64,000 nt of DNA, taken from DATFVJ01 sp035517695 (GTDB lineage Bacteria; Actinomycetota; Actinomycetes; Streptosporangiales; Streptosporangiaceae). Positions 25,089 through 34,566 of this stretch are shown here, piece after piece. A model generated the notes under the pieces. The model ran no database searches. It saw only the letters and a list, made by a program, of their open reading frames with translations, and was not told where the DNA came from. Within the stretch, counting starts at the first letter, position 1; each line of letters opens with the position of its first letter. The stretch lies in contig DATIYI010000379.1 in the NCBI GenBank assembly GCA_035517695.1, forward strand, positions 1 through 64,000, written 5' to 3'. Made by a program: the position numbers and the translations under genes.

Positions 25089-26204
25089 GTGACGCAGGTG
25101 GAGATCGGGCGCGGGAAGATCGGCCGCCAAGGGTACGGACTGGACGAAATCGGTATCGTGCCATCGCGCCGTACCCGCGACCCCGAGGAGGTGTCGATCA
25201 GCTGGCAGATCGATGCGTACCGGTTCGACATGCCGCTCGTGGTGTGCCCGATGGACAGCGTGGTGTCACCTGCGACGGCGATCCAGATCGGCAGGCTCGG
25301 CGGGCTCGCCGTGCTCGACCTCGAGGGCTTGTGGACCCGGTACGAGAATCCGGAGCCGCTGCTCGCGGAGGTGGCCTCGCTCGAGGACGCGGCCGCCACC
25401 AGCAGGCTGCAGAAGATCTACGCAGCACCGATCAAGGAAGATCTGATTGGCCGCAGGATCGAGCAGATCCGTAGGTCGGGGGTGACCACTGCTGCCCGTC
25501 TTTCGCCGCAGCACACGGTCCAGTACCACAAGGCAGTCATTGATGCCGGCGTGGACATATTCGTCATCCGCGGTACCACCGTCTCCGCTGAGCATGTGTC
25601 AGGGCGGGCCGAGCCGCTGAACCTCAAGCAGTTCATCTACGAACTCGACGTGCCGGTGATCGTGGGCGGCTGCGCCACCTACACAGCGGCGCTGCACCTG
25701 ATGCGCACCGGCGCGGCCGGCGTGCTTGTCGGGTTCGGGGGCGGTTCTGGCCATACCACGCGTGCCGTGCTCGGCGTGGCGGTGCCCACGGCGACAGCGA
25801 TCGCGGATGTCGCCGCTGCCCGCCGCGAGTACCTCGATGAGTCGGGCGGCAGGTATGTGCATGTGATCGCCGACAGCGGGATGACCCGCAGCGGTGACAT
25901 CGCGAAGGCGCTTGCCTGCGGCGCCGACGCGGTTATGGTGGGCTCGCCGCTCGCCCGCGCGTCTGAGGCGCCCGGCCGTGGTTATCACTGGGGCAGTGAG
26001 GCCCATCATCTGGAGTTGCCCCGCGGTGCCCGCGTGCGCGTCGGAACGATCGGCAGCATCGAGCAGATCTTGCATGGCGCCTCGACGATGCCGGACGGCT
26101 CGATGAACCTGATGGGCGCGCTGCGCCGGACGATGGCTACCGCCGGGTACTCGGACCTGAAGGAGTTCCAACGCGTCGAGGTGGTCCTCGCGCCGCAGGG
26201 GTAA
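25089..26204 (+). CDS. guaB3: GuaB3 family IMP dehydrogenase-related protein
   Basis: 371 residues from GTG 25089 with GGGAG just upstream. It has the IMPDH/GMP reductase TIM barrel without CBS domains: MDSVVSPATAIQIGRLGGLA near the N-terminus, VIADSGMTRSGDIAKALACG near 260. In the loop that carries the catalytic cysteine of IMPDH, the sequence is GFGGGSGHTTR (215-225), with His222 where Cys would be. The same is remembered for mycobacterial GuaB3, so it is a family trait, and the reaction of the actinobacterial form is not settled. It is next to guaB as in all relatives. Confidence 0.93.
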   Translation: MTQVEIGRGKIGRQGYGLDEIGIVPSRRTRDPEEVSISWQIDAYRFDMPLVVCPMDSVVSPATAIQIGRLGGLAVLDLEGLWTRYENPEPLLAEVASLEDAAATSRLQKIYAAPIKEDLIGRRIEQIRRSGVTTAARLSPQHTVQYHKAVIDAGVDIFVIRGTTVSAEHVSGRAEPLNLKQFIYELDVPVIVGGCATYTAALHLMRTGAAGVLVGFGGGSGHTTRAVLGVAVPTATAIADVAAARREYLDESGGRYVHVIADSGMTRSGDIAKALACGADAVMVGSPLARASEAPGRGYHWGSEAHHLELPRGARVRVGTIGSIEQILHGASTMPDGSMNLMGALRRTMATAGYSDLKEFQRVEVVLAPQG

Positions 26205-26340
26205 AAGGCCGGTAAGCCCTTGAGACCGTGATCTGATACCGGGTTGAATTTCCTGCAAGTAGGGCACGCGGGTTGATCCGGGGTTAACCCGAATCGGATC
26301 ATGAGCCGAGGCCCGTGGCCGGCCGGGGCTGCGGTGGAGG

Positions 26341-27312
26341 TCAGGGAATGTCGATGAGCACCTTGCCGACCACGCCCGCCTCGAGGGTCTCATGGGCAGC
26401 GACGATCTCCTCGAGCGGGAACCTGTGCACAGGCAGTTCGGTCAGCGCCCCCGCCGCGAGCGCGGCGGCCACGTGCTGCGCCAGTTCGACGAGGGTATGC
26501 CGGGGAACTCCGAACAGCAGCACGAATCGCAGCGTCACATTCGCCGTCATGCAGGCGCGGACCGGGAGCGTTGGATCACTCGCCTCGGCCGCATAAGTGA
26601 CGACCACCGTCTCAGGACCTGCCACCGCGAGATCGAGGTTCAGGTTCGCGCCGAGCGCGACCTCGACGACGCGGTCGAAGCGCTCGGAAAACGAGCGGAC
26701 CTGCTCGACGGCGTCGCTATCGCGGTAGTTCACCACTTGATCAGCGCCGGCCTTCGCGGCCAGCTCCGCCTTCTGCGGACCGCTGACGGTGCCAAGCACC
26801 CTGGCACCCGAGTGCTTGGCGAGTTCGATGGCGAAGTGCCCGACTGCGCCCGCGCCACCGGCCACAAGCACGGCCTTGCCGCGCACTGCGCCGCCCGCGA
26901 GCAAGCAGTGGCAGGCGGTCATCGCGGGTACGCCGAGACTTGCGCCCAGATCCAGCGAGGCCCCGTCCGGCAGTGCCACCGCCTGTTCCGCCGGTACCAC
27001 AGTCCATTGTGCCGCCGTACCCCAACGCTGGCCGAACGCGGCCATCCACACCCACACCCGCTGGCCGACCCGCCCAGGGTCCACGCCGGGGCCAACCACG
27101 TCGATCTCACCTGCACCGTCGAGATGCGGAATCTGGAATACGTCGATCGGCCGCGGGGTGGCGCCGCTACGTGCCTTCCAGTCCGTCGGGTTGGCGCCGG
27201 ACACCCGCAGCCGGACCCGCACCTGGCCCTGCCCAGGCTCAGGGCGGTCGACCTCGGTCACCCGCAGGACTTCGCGAGCGGGCCCCGTCCGGTCGTAGCT
27301 CGCAGCCTTCAC
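26341..27312 (-). CDS. zinc-free NADPH:quinone oxidoreductase-like protein
   Basis: 323-residue MDR-superfamily reductase on the minus strand, starting at GTG 27312. N-terminal GroES-like fold: GQVRVRLRVSGANPTDWKAR and a PHLDGAGEIDVVGPGV stretch; the Zn-binding Cys/His residues of alcohol dehydrogenases are absent. The Rossmann motif is VLVAGGAGAVGHFAIELAKH (about 149-168). The C-terminal EEIVAAHETLEAGVVGKVLI is typical of the QOR group. It is convergent with guaB3 and divergent from the aldehyde dehydrogenase; physiological substrate unknown. Confidence 0.9.
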   Translation of the reverse strand: MKAASYDRTGPAREVLRVTEVDRPEPGQGQVRVRLRVSGANPTDWKARSGATPRPIDVFQIPHLDGAGEIDVVGPGVDPGRVGQRVWVWMAAFGQRWGTAAQWTVVPAEQAVALPDGASLDLGASLGVPAMTACHCLLAGGAVRGKAVLVAGGAGAVGHFAIELAKHSGARVLGTVSGPQKAELAAKAGADQVVNYRDSDAVEQVRSFSERFDRVVEVALGANLNLDLAVAGPETVVVTYAAEASDPTLPVRACMTANVTLRFVLLFGVPRHTLVELAQHVAAALAAGALTELPVHRFPLEEIVAAHETLEAGVVGKVLIDIP

Positions 27313-27547
27313 GTCTGGCCCCTTCTCTTTGCCGGCGTCTTGTCCGTTCGGCGTCCGTCGTGGCGTGCGCGTCGCCGTCGGTGGTGGCGTCCGTGGTGGC
27401 GTCCGTGATGATGATGCGGCGCCAGTGGCGCGCGCCGACCGATCTCCATCGTAGGTGGCGGCGTATGCCCGCCGCTTGCCGCGAATGCCGGCACATCTGG
27501 TTACCTATCGGTAGCCAAGCCGTGAATAGGGTTCTAGGCTCAAAAAT

Positions 27548-29119
27548 ATGAGCACGGACACAGCTCCCGCGCGAGCGGGCGCCACCATAGATAGCGCATT
27601 GGCCGCGCGCCTGACGTCCCGGGTGGTCGGCCACAGCGGAGCAGTCACCACAATCGCCCCCTTCACCGGCGAGCCGCTGGCGAAGCTGCCGGTGTCGTCG
27701 CCTGACGACGTGGCCGCCGCGTACGAGGCGGCGCGCGAAGCACAGCGCAGCTGGGCGCGCGTTCCCCCGAGCGAGCGGGCGCGGCCGTTCCTGCGGCTGC
27801 ACGACCTGATACTCGGACGGAAGCGGGAGATCCTGGACATCCTGCAACTGGAAACCGGCAAGGCCCGCTGGGCCGCGTTCGAAGAGGTCATCGACGTTGC
27901 CGGCTGCTCGCTCTACTACGCGAGGCACGCAGCGGACCTGCTTCGCCCGCGGCGGCGCGCTGGCGCCCTGCCCGTAGCCACCAGGGTGACCGAGCGGCGG
28001 CATCCCAAGGGCGTCGCGGGGCTCATCACACCGTGGAACTATCCGCTCTCGCTGGGCGTGACCGACGCGATCCCCGCCCTGCTCGCCGGCAACGCGGTGG
28101 TGGCCAAGCCGGATACGCAGACCGCACTTACCGTGCTGTGGGCCGTGGACCTTTTGGAGGAGGCCGGCCTGCCGGCCGGCCTGTGGCAGGTGGTGCTCGG
28201 TCGCGGGGCCGCTGTCGGCGACCCGCTGGTGGAGCACGCCGACTACGTGGCGTTCACGGGCTCGACCAGGCGCGGCCGGATGATCGCGGAGCAGGCCGCA
28301 GGCCGGCTGATCGGCTACTCGATGGAGCTTGGCGGAAAGAACCCCATGCTCGTGCTCGACGACGCCGACCCTCGCGGTGCCGCGGCCGGAGCCGTCCGGG
28401 CATGCTTCGCGAACGCTGGGCAATTGTGCATCTCCGCGGAACGGCTGTACGTGGGCGCGAAGATCTACGACGCCTTCTTGGAGCGCTTCGTCCAGCTGGT
28501 GAAGCGCATGCGCCTCGGCCCGGGCCTCGACTGGTCGGCCGACATGGGCTCGCTCACCTCCCAGCGCCAGCTCGACACGGTGGCGCGGCACGTGCAGGAG
28601 GCGACGGCGAAGGGCGCGCGGGTACTTGCCGGCGGACGGGCTCGGCCTGATCTCGGGCCGTTCTTCTACGAGCCGACCGTGCTGGCCGACGTGAAAGAGA
28701 ACATGGAGGTGTGCCGCGACGAGACGTTCGGGCCCGTCGTGTCGGTTTACCGCGTGCACGACGAGGAGGAAGCGATCGAGCGCGCCAACGACACGTCCTA
28801 CGGCCTGAACGCCAGCGTGTGGACGCGGGACGTCGCCCGGGGCCGCCGGGTCGCAGCGCGGATTCAGGCAGGCACGGTAAACATCAACGAGGGATACGCC
28901 TCCACCTGGGCGTCGTACGCCGCGCCCATGGGCGGCATGAAGGAGTCGGGCGTCGGCCGCAGGCATGGCGCGGAGGGCCTGCTCAAGTACACCGACGCGC
29001 AGACTGTCGCCAGCCAGCACGTGCTCGGATTCGATCCTGTGCTCGGCATGAGCCGCGAGGCGTACGCGGGCATGCTCAGCCGCTCGCTCAAGCTCATGAA
29101 GGCGCTGCACATACGCTGA
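27548..29119 (+). CDS. gabD2: succinate-semialdehyde dehydrogenase (GabD2-like)
   Basis: NAD(P)+-dependent aldehyde dehydrogenase, 523 residues from ATG 27548. TPWNYPLSLG (161-170), the catalytic Glu260 in MELGGKNP and the nucleophile Cys294 in NAGQLCIS are present, and ETFGPVVSVYRV and the GGMKESGVGRRHG C-terminal motif follow. The long C-terminus ending SRSLKLMKALHIR is typical of the actinobacterial GabD2 subgroup, which oxidises succinic semialdehyde to succinate. It precedes guaA and is probably independent of it. Confidence 0.88.
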   Translation: MSTDTAPARAGATIDSALAARLTSRVVGHSGAVTTIAPFTGEPLAKLPVSSPDDVAAAYEAAREAQRSWARVPPSERARPFLRLHDLILGRKREILDILQLETGKARWAAFEEVIDVAGCSLYYARHAADLLRPRRRAGALPVATRVTERRHPKGVAGLITPWNYPLSLGVTDAIPALLAGNAVVAKPDTQTALTVLWAVDLLEEAGLPAGLWQVVLGRGAAVGDPLVEHADYVAFTGSTRRGRMIAEQAAGRLIGYSMELGGKNPMLVLDDADPRGAAAGAVRACFANAGQLCISAERLYVGAKIYDAFLERFVQLVKRMRLGPGLDWSADMGSLTSQRQLDTVARHVQEATAKGARVLAGGRARPDLGPFFYEPTVLADVKENMEVCRDETFGPVVSVYRVHDEEEAIERANDTSYGLNASVWTRDVARGRRVAARIQAGTVNINEGYASTWASYAAPMGGMKESGVGRRHGAEGLLKYTDAQTVASQHVLGFDPVLGMSREAYAGMLSRSLKLMKALHIR

Positions 29120-29333
29120 CCCTTCGGCGCGCCCGCGTATCCGGCGCACGCGCATCCGGCCCGCGCGCACCCCGCCGCGCGGGCGGGAGCGCGATGACCC
29201 TGCCCGGGCATCCGCATCGCTGCCCAGCGGGCGCGCCTGGGCGCCGGGCGCGGCGCGCCGCCGGTCTGGCGAGGCTCGTGGCCCTTGCCTCGTAGACTGG
29301 CCGCCTCAGCAGGCCTGATGGAGAGGCGGTCGC

Positions 29334-30932
29334 GTGCACGCCGCTGGTGACTTCGACACCGTCCTCGTGGTGGACTTCGGCGCCCAGTACGCCCAGCTGA
29401 TCGCCCGCAGGGTACGTGAGTGCCACGTCTACTCAGAGATCGTCCCGCACACTATGCCGGTCGAGCAGATGCTGGCCCGCGAACCGAAGGCGATCATCCT
29501 TTCCGGTGGCCCGGCGTCCGTGTACGCCGATGGCGCGCCGCCCGCGCCGCCAGCGGCACCAGGCGACCCCGGCTTGTTCGAGGCAGGCGTGCCCGTGCTC
29601 GGCATCTGTTACGGCTTTCAGCTCATGGCGGCCGGGCTCGGCGGTACGGTCGCAAGGACCGGGACCGGCGAGTATGGCGGCACGGTGCTCGAGGTGGGTA
29701 CCGCGGCGGCCGAGGGCGATCTTTTCGCCGGCCTTCCAGCCCGCCAGCAGGTGTGGATGTCACATGGCGACTCATGCACGGCGGCGCCGCCGGGATTCGT
29801 GGTCACCGCCCACAGCCCGCAGGCGCCTGTCGCCGCGATGGAGGATCGCGCCCGCCGCCTCTACGGTGTGCAGTTCCACCCGGAGGTGCTGCACTCCGAG
29901 CACGGCCGGCCCATCGTGCGCCACTTCCTCGAGGCGGCCGGGTGCCGGCCCACCTGGACGATGCTGAACATCGTCGGGGAACAGATTGAGCAGATCAAGG
30001 CGCAGGTCGGAGGCGGCCGGGTGATCTGCGGCCTGTCCGGTGGCGTGGACTCCGCGGTCGCCGCCGCGCTGGTTCAGCGCGCCGTCGGCTCCCAGCTGAC
30101 CTGTGTGTTCGTCGACCATGGCCTGCTGAGGAAGGGTGAGGCGGAGCAGGTAGAGAAGGATTTCGTGGCCGCGACCGGCGTCGACCTCAAGGTGGTGGAG
30201 GCGGCGGGCCAGTTCCTCGACGCGCTCGCGGGCGTGACGGACCCCGAACAGAAGAGAAAGATCATCGGCCGGGAGTTCATCCGGGTCTTCGAGCAGGCGG
30301 CCCGTGAGATTGTCGCCGCCGCGGGCGCGGACGGTGCCTGCGTGGACTATCTCGTGCAGGGCACGCTCTACCCGGACGTGGTGGAATCAGGCGGAGGTGC
30401 GGGAGCGGCAAGCATCAAGTCCCATCACAACGTCGGGGGCCTGCCAGAGGACCTGCAGTTCCGCCTGGTGGAGCCGCTGCGCCTGCTGTTCAAGGACGAG
30501 GTCCGCAGGGTCGGCGAGGAGCTCGGGCTGCCCCCCGAGATCGTCTGGCGCCAGCCGTTCCCGGGGCCGGGGCTGGCGATCCGCGTGGTCGGTGAGGTCA
30601 CCGCGGACAGGCTGCGGGTGCTGCGTGCGGCAGACGCGATCACCAGGGAAGAGCTCACCCGCGCCGGGCTGGACAGGGCGATCTGGCAGTGCCCCGTTGT
30701 GCTGCTTGCCCAGGTCAGGTCGGTAGGCGTGCAGGGAGACGGCCGCACGTACGGGCATCCGGTGGTCCTGCGGCCGGTAACGAGCGAGGACGCGATGACG
30801 GCAGACTGGGCGCGGTTGTCTGCCGCCGTTGTCGCCAGGATCTCCACCCGGATCACCAACGAGGTCCCCGAGATCAATCGCGTCGTGCTCGATGTCACGA
30901 GCAAGCCGCCTGGCACCATCGAGTGGGAGTGA
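29334..30932 (+). CDS. guaA: GMP synthase (glutamine-hydrolysing)
   Basis: Converts XMP to GMP using glutamine. 532 residues from GTG 29334. The class I amidotransferase domain (1-~205) has Cys92 in GICYGFQLM and the YGVQFHPEV His/Glu pair; the ATP pyrophosphatase domain starts with the PP-loop GLSGGVDSAVAAALV (about 234-248), and the dimerisation domain ends with the canonical EINRVVLDVTSKPPGTIEWE. Complete and normal in length; completes the guanine pathway with guaB upstream. Confidence 0.97.
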   Translation: MHAAGDFDTVLVVDFGAQYAQLIARRVRECHVYSEIVPHTMPVEQMLAREPKAIILSGGPASVYADGAPPAPPAAPGDPGLFEAGVPVLGICYGFQLMAAGLGGTVARTGTGEYGGTVLEVGTAAAEGDLFAGLPARQQVWMSHGDSCTAAPPGFVVTAHSPQAPVAAMEDRARRLYGVQFHPEVLHSEHGRPIVRHFLEAAGCRPTWTMLNIVGEQIEQIKAQVGGGRVICGLSGGVDSAVAAALVQRAVGSQLTCVFVDHGLLRKGEAEQVEKDFVAATGVDLKVVEAAGQFLDALAGVTDPEQKRKIIGREFIRVFEQAAREIVAAAGADGACVDYLVQGTLYPDVVESGGGAGAASIKSHHNVGGLPEDLQFRLVEPLRLLFKDEVRRVGEELGLPPEIVWRQPFPGPGLAIRVVGEVTADRLRVLRAADAITREELTRAGLDRAIWQCPVVLLAQVRSVGVQGDGRTYGHPVVLRPVTSEDAMTADWARLSAAVVARISTRITNEVPEINRVVLDVTSKPPGTIEWE

Positions 30933-31273
30933 CCGCGGTCAGGCAGCGCGTCCGGTGTCCCAGCCCCACACCGGCCGCGTTAGCTGGTCCTGCAGTTCAC
31001 TGCGGACGTAGCGGAACGCAGGGGAGCCGGGGTCGGCGTTGACGTATTTGCAGGTGCATCCGGTGGCGAGATTGGCGCCCGACGCAACAACGCCGACCTG
31101 AACGGCCTCCGCCCCGATACCGGCAGCTGGCGCCAGGTCTGGCCGTGAATCGGCAAAGTCGGCGCATCAGGCGCATTTCCCCCTCGCTTGCTGGCAAAGG
31201 TGCTGGCCGGGTGTTAGCGTCGGCCCGTGCGGCGCGGGGTCGCGCCGCACACATCGAGACTCCCGGGGGATAC
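30933..31273. other. intergenic region with a possible minus-strand gene remnant
   Basis: No intact gene. On the minus strand, from about 31163 down to a stop near 30941, a frame without ATG/GTG/TTG start reads coding-like: VGVVASGANLATGC, TCKYVNADPGSPAFRYVRSE and a GRAA end, with high GC3. No family is recognised. It may be a 5'-truncated gene or chance. Confidence 0.3.
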
Positions 31274-32692
31274 ATGCGCATTTCCCGTCTCGTGGTGGCA
31301 GCGGTCAGTTCATTCGGCATCGCTGTCGCCACCGTGGGCAGTACCGCCATCGGCGGCGCCGCGGCGACCGCGGTCGCGACGGCCTCACCCACCATCGTCG
31401 TGCAGCCGGGCGCCGTGCATGCGGGCGGCGCCTCCGACGCCCCGCCGACGACGGCATACTGCGTGCAGCACTACAAGATCGCTTGTTACGAACCCGCGCA
31501 GATCCGGCGCGCCTATAACCTGGGGCCCCTGTTGAGCACAGGGATCGACGGCCGTGGGCAGACGATCGTCATCGTCGACTCGTTCGGGTCCCCGACGGTC
31601 GCGCACGACCTGGCGGTCTTCGACAAGGCCCTTCATCTGCCCGCGCCGCCGTCGCTGCTAGCCATCCAGCCCGCGGGAAAGGTCCCGGCCTACGATCCGA
31701 ACAACTCCGGCATGGTCGGCTGGGCCGGTGAGACCACCCTTGACGTCGAGTGGGCCCACACAATGGCCCCGCACGCCAGGATCCTGCTGGTGGAGACCCC
31801 GGTTTCGGAGACGGAGGGGACGGTCGGCTTCCCGCAGATCGTCACCGCGGAGAAGTACGTGATCAACCATCACCTGGGTGGCGTGATCAGCCAGAGCTTC
31901 AGCGCTACCGAGGAGACCTTCCCGTCCCAGGCCTCGCTGCTCGCCCTGCGTGGCGCCTATACCGACGCGGCACGCAAGGGCGTGACCGTGCTCGCCGCCG
32001 CAGGCGACAGTGGCGCGGCGGATGTGAAGTTCGACCAGTCGACGTACTACCGGTACCCGGTGACGTCGTGGCCGGACAGCGACCCGCTGGTCACCGGCGT
32101 CGGTGCCACCCAGTTGCACCTGAACGCCCGCGGTGACCGTACCGCGCCCGACAGCGTCTGGAACGACACCTACACGGTGGCCACGAACCAGTTCATCGAC
32201 GGTGGTAACGGCCCGAACCCGATGGCAAGCGGCGGTGGTAAGTCGGTCTTCTTCGCCCGCCCCGGTTACCAGAACCCGGTGCGGGATATCGTCGGCAGCC
32301 ATCGCGGCGTGCCCGACATCTCGATGAGCGGCGCCTGCAGCGGGGGGGTCGACATCTACCAGAGCTTCGCGGGCCAGCCCGCGGGCTGGTACCCGACCTG
32401 TGGCACGAGCGAGGCGACACCGCTGTTCGCCGGTGTCGTCGCGCTCGCCGACCAGGTGGCGCATCACGGGCTCGGTGTGATCAATCCGGCGCTGTACCGG
32501 CTGTCGGCGCTGCGCGCCCCCGGCATCGTGGATGTCACGCGCGGCAGCAACACAGTCTCGTTCTCTCAGGGCGGCAAGTTGCAGACCGTGCACGGGTTCG
32601 CCGCCCGGGCCGGCTATGACCTCGCGTCCGGCATTGGCACGGTGGACGCGGCCCGGTTCGTCTTCGAGCTTGCCTCCCTCGCCGGGCACTGA
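31274..32692 (+). CDS. S53 family serine-carboxyl peptidase (sedolisin)
   Basis: Secreted acid peptidase, 472 residues from ATG 31274 (GGGGGA at 31265-31270). An N-terminal signal peptide is evident (MRISRLVVAAVSSFGIAVA, Ala-rich to about 36). The catalytic Glu153 and Asp157 lie in WAGETTLDVEW, the oxyanion Asp in AAAGDSGAAD, and the nucleophile Ser379 in TCGTSEATP. The C-terminal YDLASGIGTVDAARF region should bind calcium. The large activation prodomain of kumamolisins is missing: only about 70 residues precede the catalytic domain, so it belongs to the group of prodomain-less S53 enzymes or is autoprocessed differently. Confidence 0.9.
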   Translation: MRISRLVVAAVSSFGIAVATVGSTAIGGAAATAVATASPTIVVQPGAVHAGGASDAPPTTAYCVQHYKIACYEPAQIRRAYNLGPLLSTGIDGRGQTIVIVDSFGSPTVAHDLAVFDKALHLPAPPSLLAIQPAGKVPAYDPNNSGMVGWAGETTLDVEWAHTMAPHARILLVETPVSETEGTVGFPQIVTAEKYVINHHLGGVISQSFSATEETFPSQASLLALRGAYTDAARKGVTVLAAAGDSGAADVKFDQSTYYRYPVTSWPDSDPLVTGVGATQLHLNARGDRTAPDSVWNDTYTVATNQFIDGGNGPNPMASGGGKSVFFARPGYQNPVRDIVGSHRGVPDISMSGACSGGVDIYQSFAGQPAGWYPTCGTSEATPLFAGVVALADQVAHHGLGVINPALYRLSALRAPGIVDVTRGSNTVSFSQGGKLQTVHGFAARAGYDLASGIGTVDAARFVFELASLAGH

Positions 32693-32710
32693 TAAGCAGC
32701 TCCGCCGCTC

Positions 32711-33286
32711 CTAGGTACGGTGGTCGGCCGGTGGGACCACGACGACCATCGTCATCCGCAGCCGTTGCGGCTGTTCGTTCGCGTACGTGTGCGTGCAGCC
32801 GCCTGGGAACTGGGCGGATCGCCCGGCCGTGACCTCGTGCCGGACGCCGGCCACGGTCAGGGTGAGCGTGCCTTCTTCCACCGCGACAAGCTCCCTGGTG
32901 GTGGCGGGGTGCTCGGTCCCGCGGTAGCTCTCGCCCTCGGCTAGCTCCCACCGCCATAGTTCGGCCGCCCACGGTGCGTCGGTGGCCGCGATCAGCGTGC
33001 CGCTGCCACCTGACGGGCCGCGCCAGAGCACCGCTGCGCGGCTAGAGACGCGAACCCGTTGTTCTGCGGCGGCCTCGAGCAGGCGAGTCACGGGCACCCC
33101 GAACGTGTCGCTGATCCGCACCAGGGTGGACAGGTTCGGGTTTGATTTGCCCTGCTCGAGGGCGACGAGCACGCCCTTGCTCACCCCGGACCTTGCGGCG
33201 AGCTTGTCAAGTGACCAGCCGTGGCCCGCGCGCAGCGCCCGGACCGTGCGGGCGACGGCGCCCGCAACGGCCTCCTGATCTGTCAT
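32711..33286 (-). CDS. XRE-family regulator with cupin domain
   Basis: 191-residue transcription factor on the minus strand, starting ATG 33286. An N-terminal helix-turn-helix (GHGWSLDKLAARSGVSKGVL and SNPNLSTLVRISDTFGV, about 20-65) is followed by a cupin sensor domain (about 110-185) with EGTLTLTVAGVRHEV and the metal-site-like His/Glu pattern. Such HTH-cupin proteins respond to small ligands. It is divergent from the EamA transporter gene at 33430, whose expression it may control; the shared region between them is about 140 bases. Confidence 0.9.
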   Translation of the reverse strand: MTDQEAVAGAVARTVRALRAGHGWSLDKLAARSGVSKGVLVALEQGKSNPNLSTLVRISDTFGVPVTRLLEAAAEQRVRVSSRAAVLWRGPSGGSGTLIAATDAPWAAELWRWELAEGESYRGTEHPATTRELVAVEEGTLTLTVAGVRHEVTAGRSAQFPGGCTHTYANEQPQRLRMTMVVVVPPADHRT

Positions 33287-33429
33287 CTCCGGGAACGCTC
33301 CGTCAGATCGTCGTTATCAAGTTCCGCCCTGGCGTTTCGGTCATTATAATGACCATATTATATCAATTTCCTGACTGCGATGGGTGTCCTCACTCGCCCG
33401 CGCCGGGTGCGCCGAGGAGGTGGTGCCGC

Positions 33430-34509
33430 ATGCTCACGATCTTGGCACTCGTGGCTGCCTGCCTGTATGGAACCGCTGACTTCCTCGGTGGTGCGGGGTC
33501 GAGGCGCGCGCCGGTCCTCGCTTTGCTCACGGTGAGCGCGCCGGCCGGGGTCGCGCTGATGCTCGTGGCAGCGCTGCTTGCTGGCGGCGCGTCGCCGGCC
33601 CCTTCGGCGCTGGCCTGGGGCGCCGCGGGCGGCGCCGTTGGAGGCCTCGGCCTGATCGCGTTCTACGTCGGCCTCGCGGTAGGCCCGATGAGTGTCGTCG
33701 CGCCTGTCTCCGCGCTGGTGGCGACGCTCCTGCCGGTGGGCGTCGCCGGCCTGGCGGGCGAGCGCCCCGGGCCGGCGGTGCTCAGCGGCGCCACAGCGTG
33801 CCTCGCCGCGATCGTGCTGGTCAGCATGGACCCTAACGGCTCACGCGGTACCCACCGCGCTGAGCGAATGCGGATGTTCGTGTGGGGCACTGCGTGGCTG
33901 CGCGAGCGTGCCGCGCCGAACATGGCGGCCAGCGTCGGCGACGATAGTGCGCTTTCCGGCGCTTGCTCTCCTGGTTCGGCAGGCTGCCCGGCAGGCTCTG
34001 CCGGGCCGGCAAGCTCAGCCATGACGGTCGGCTCGGTTGGCTCAGTCAGTCCGCCAGGCGCCCGCGGCACCCAACCACCCGCGCGGCGCGGCCTGCTGTA
34101 CGGTGTCGCGGCCGGGGCGGCGTTCGGGCTGTTCTTCGTATTTTTGCGGAACGCAGGGCACGGCGCCAGCGGCTGGGGTGACCTGTGGCCACTCGTCGCA
34201 GCGCGCGGCGCGGGCGCCGTGGCGGTGCTCGCCGCGGTCGTTTTGAAGCGGGCGAGGGTGCTTCGGTGGCGAACGGACCGGGCCGCGGTGCTGACGGCGC
34301 TCGGCGCCGGGATCCTTGACGCGGCGGCCAATATCTTTTACGTGCTTGCCACCAGGCATGGGCTGTTCAGCCTGGCCGTGGTGATCACCTCGCTGTACCC
34401 GGCGATGACGGTGCTGCTGGCCAGGGCGGTGCTCGGTGAGCGGATGCGCGCCGTGCAGCGGGCGGGGCTGGTGCTCGCCGCCCTAGGAATTGTTCTCGTC
34501 ACGGCGTAA
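33430..34509 (+). CDS. EamA/DMT-family transporter
   Basis: Ten-helix drug/metabolite exporter, 359 residues from ATG 33430 with GAGGAGG at 33414-33420. The two five-helix EamA repeats cover about 2-135 and 220-359; YGTADFLGG near the start and YPAMTVLLARAVLGERM near the end are family motifs. Between the repeats is a polar, Gly/Ser/Pro-rich insertion of about 70 residues (roughly 150-218), which is long for the family and matches the low-complexity loops seen elsewhere in this window. Substrate unknown; regulated perhaps by the divergent XRE-cupin gene. Confidence 0.9.
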   Translation: MLTILALVAACLYGTADFLGGAGSRRAPVLALLTVSAPAGVALMLVAALLAGGASPAPSALAWGAAGGAVGGLGLIAFYVGLAVGPMSVVAPVSALVATLLPVGVAGLAGERPGPAVLSGATACLAAIVLVSMDPNGSRGTHRAERMRMFVWGTAWLRERAAPNMAASVGDDSALSGACSPGSAGCPAGSAGPASSAMTVGSVGSVSPPGARGTQPPARRGLLYGVAAGAAFGLFFVFLRNAGHGASGWGDLWPLVAARGAGAVAVLAAVVLKRARVLRWRTDRAAVLTALGAGILDAAANIFYVLATRHGLFSLAVVITSLYPAMTVLLARAVLGERMRAVQRAGLVLAALGIVLVTA

Positions 34510-34566
34510 GCGAGACGGTGGACGCGGGGCCGTCGCGGTGGCACATGCGGGCAAGTGAGACCGCAG

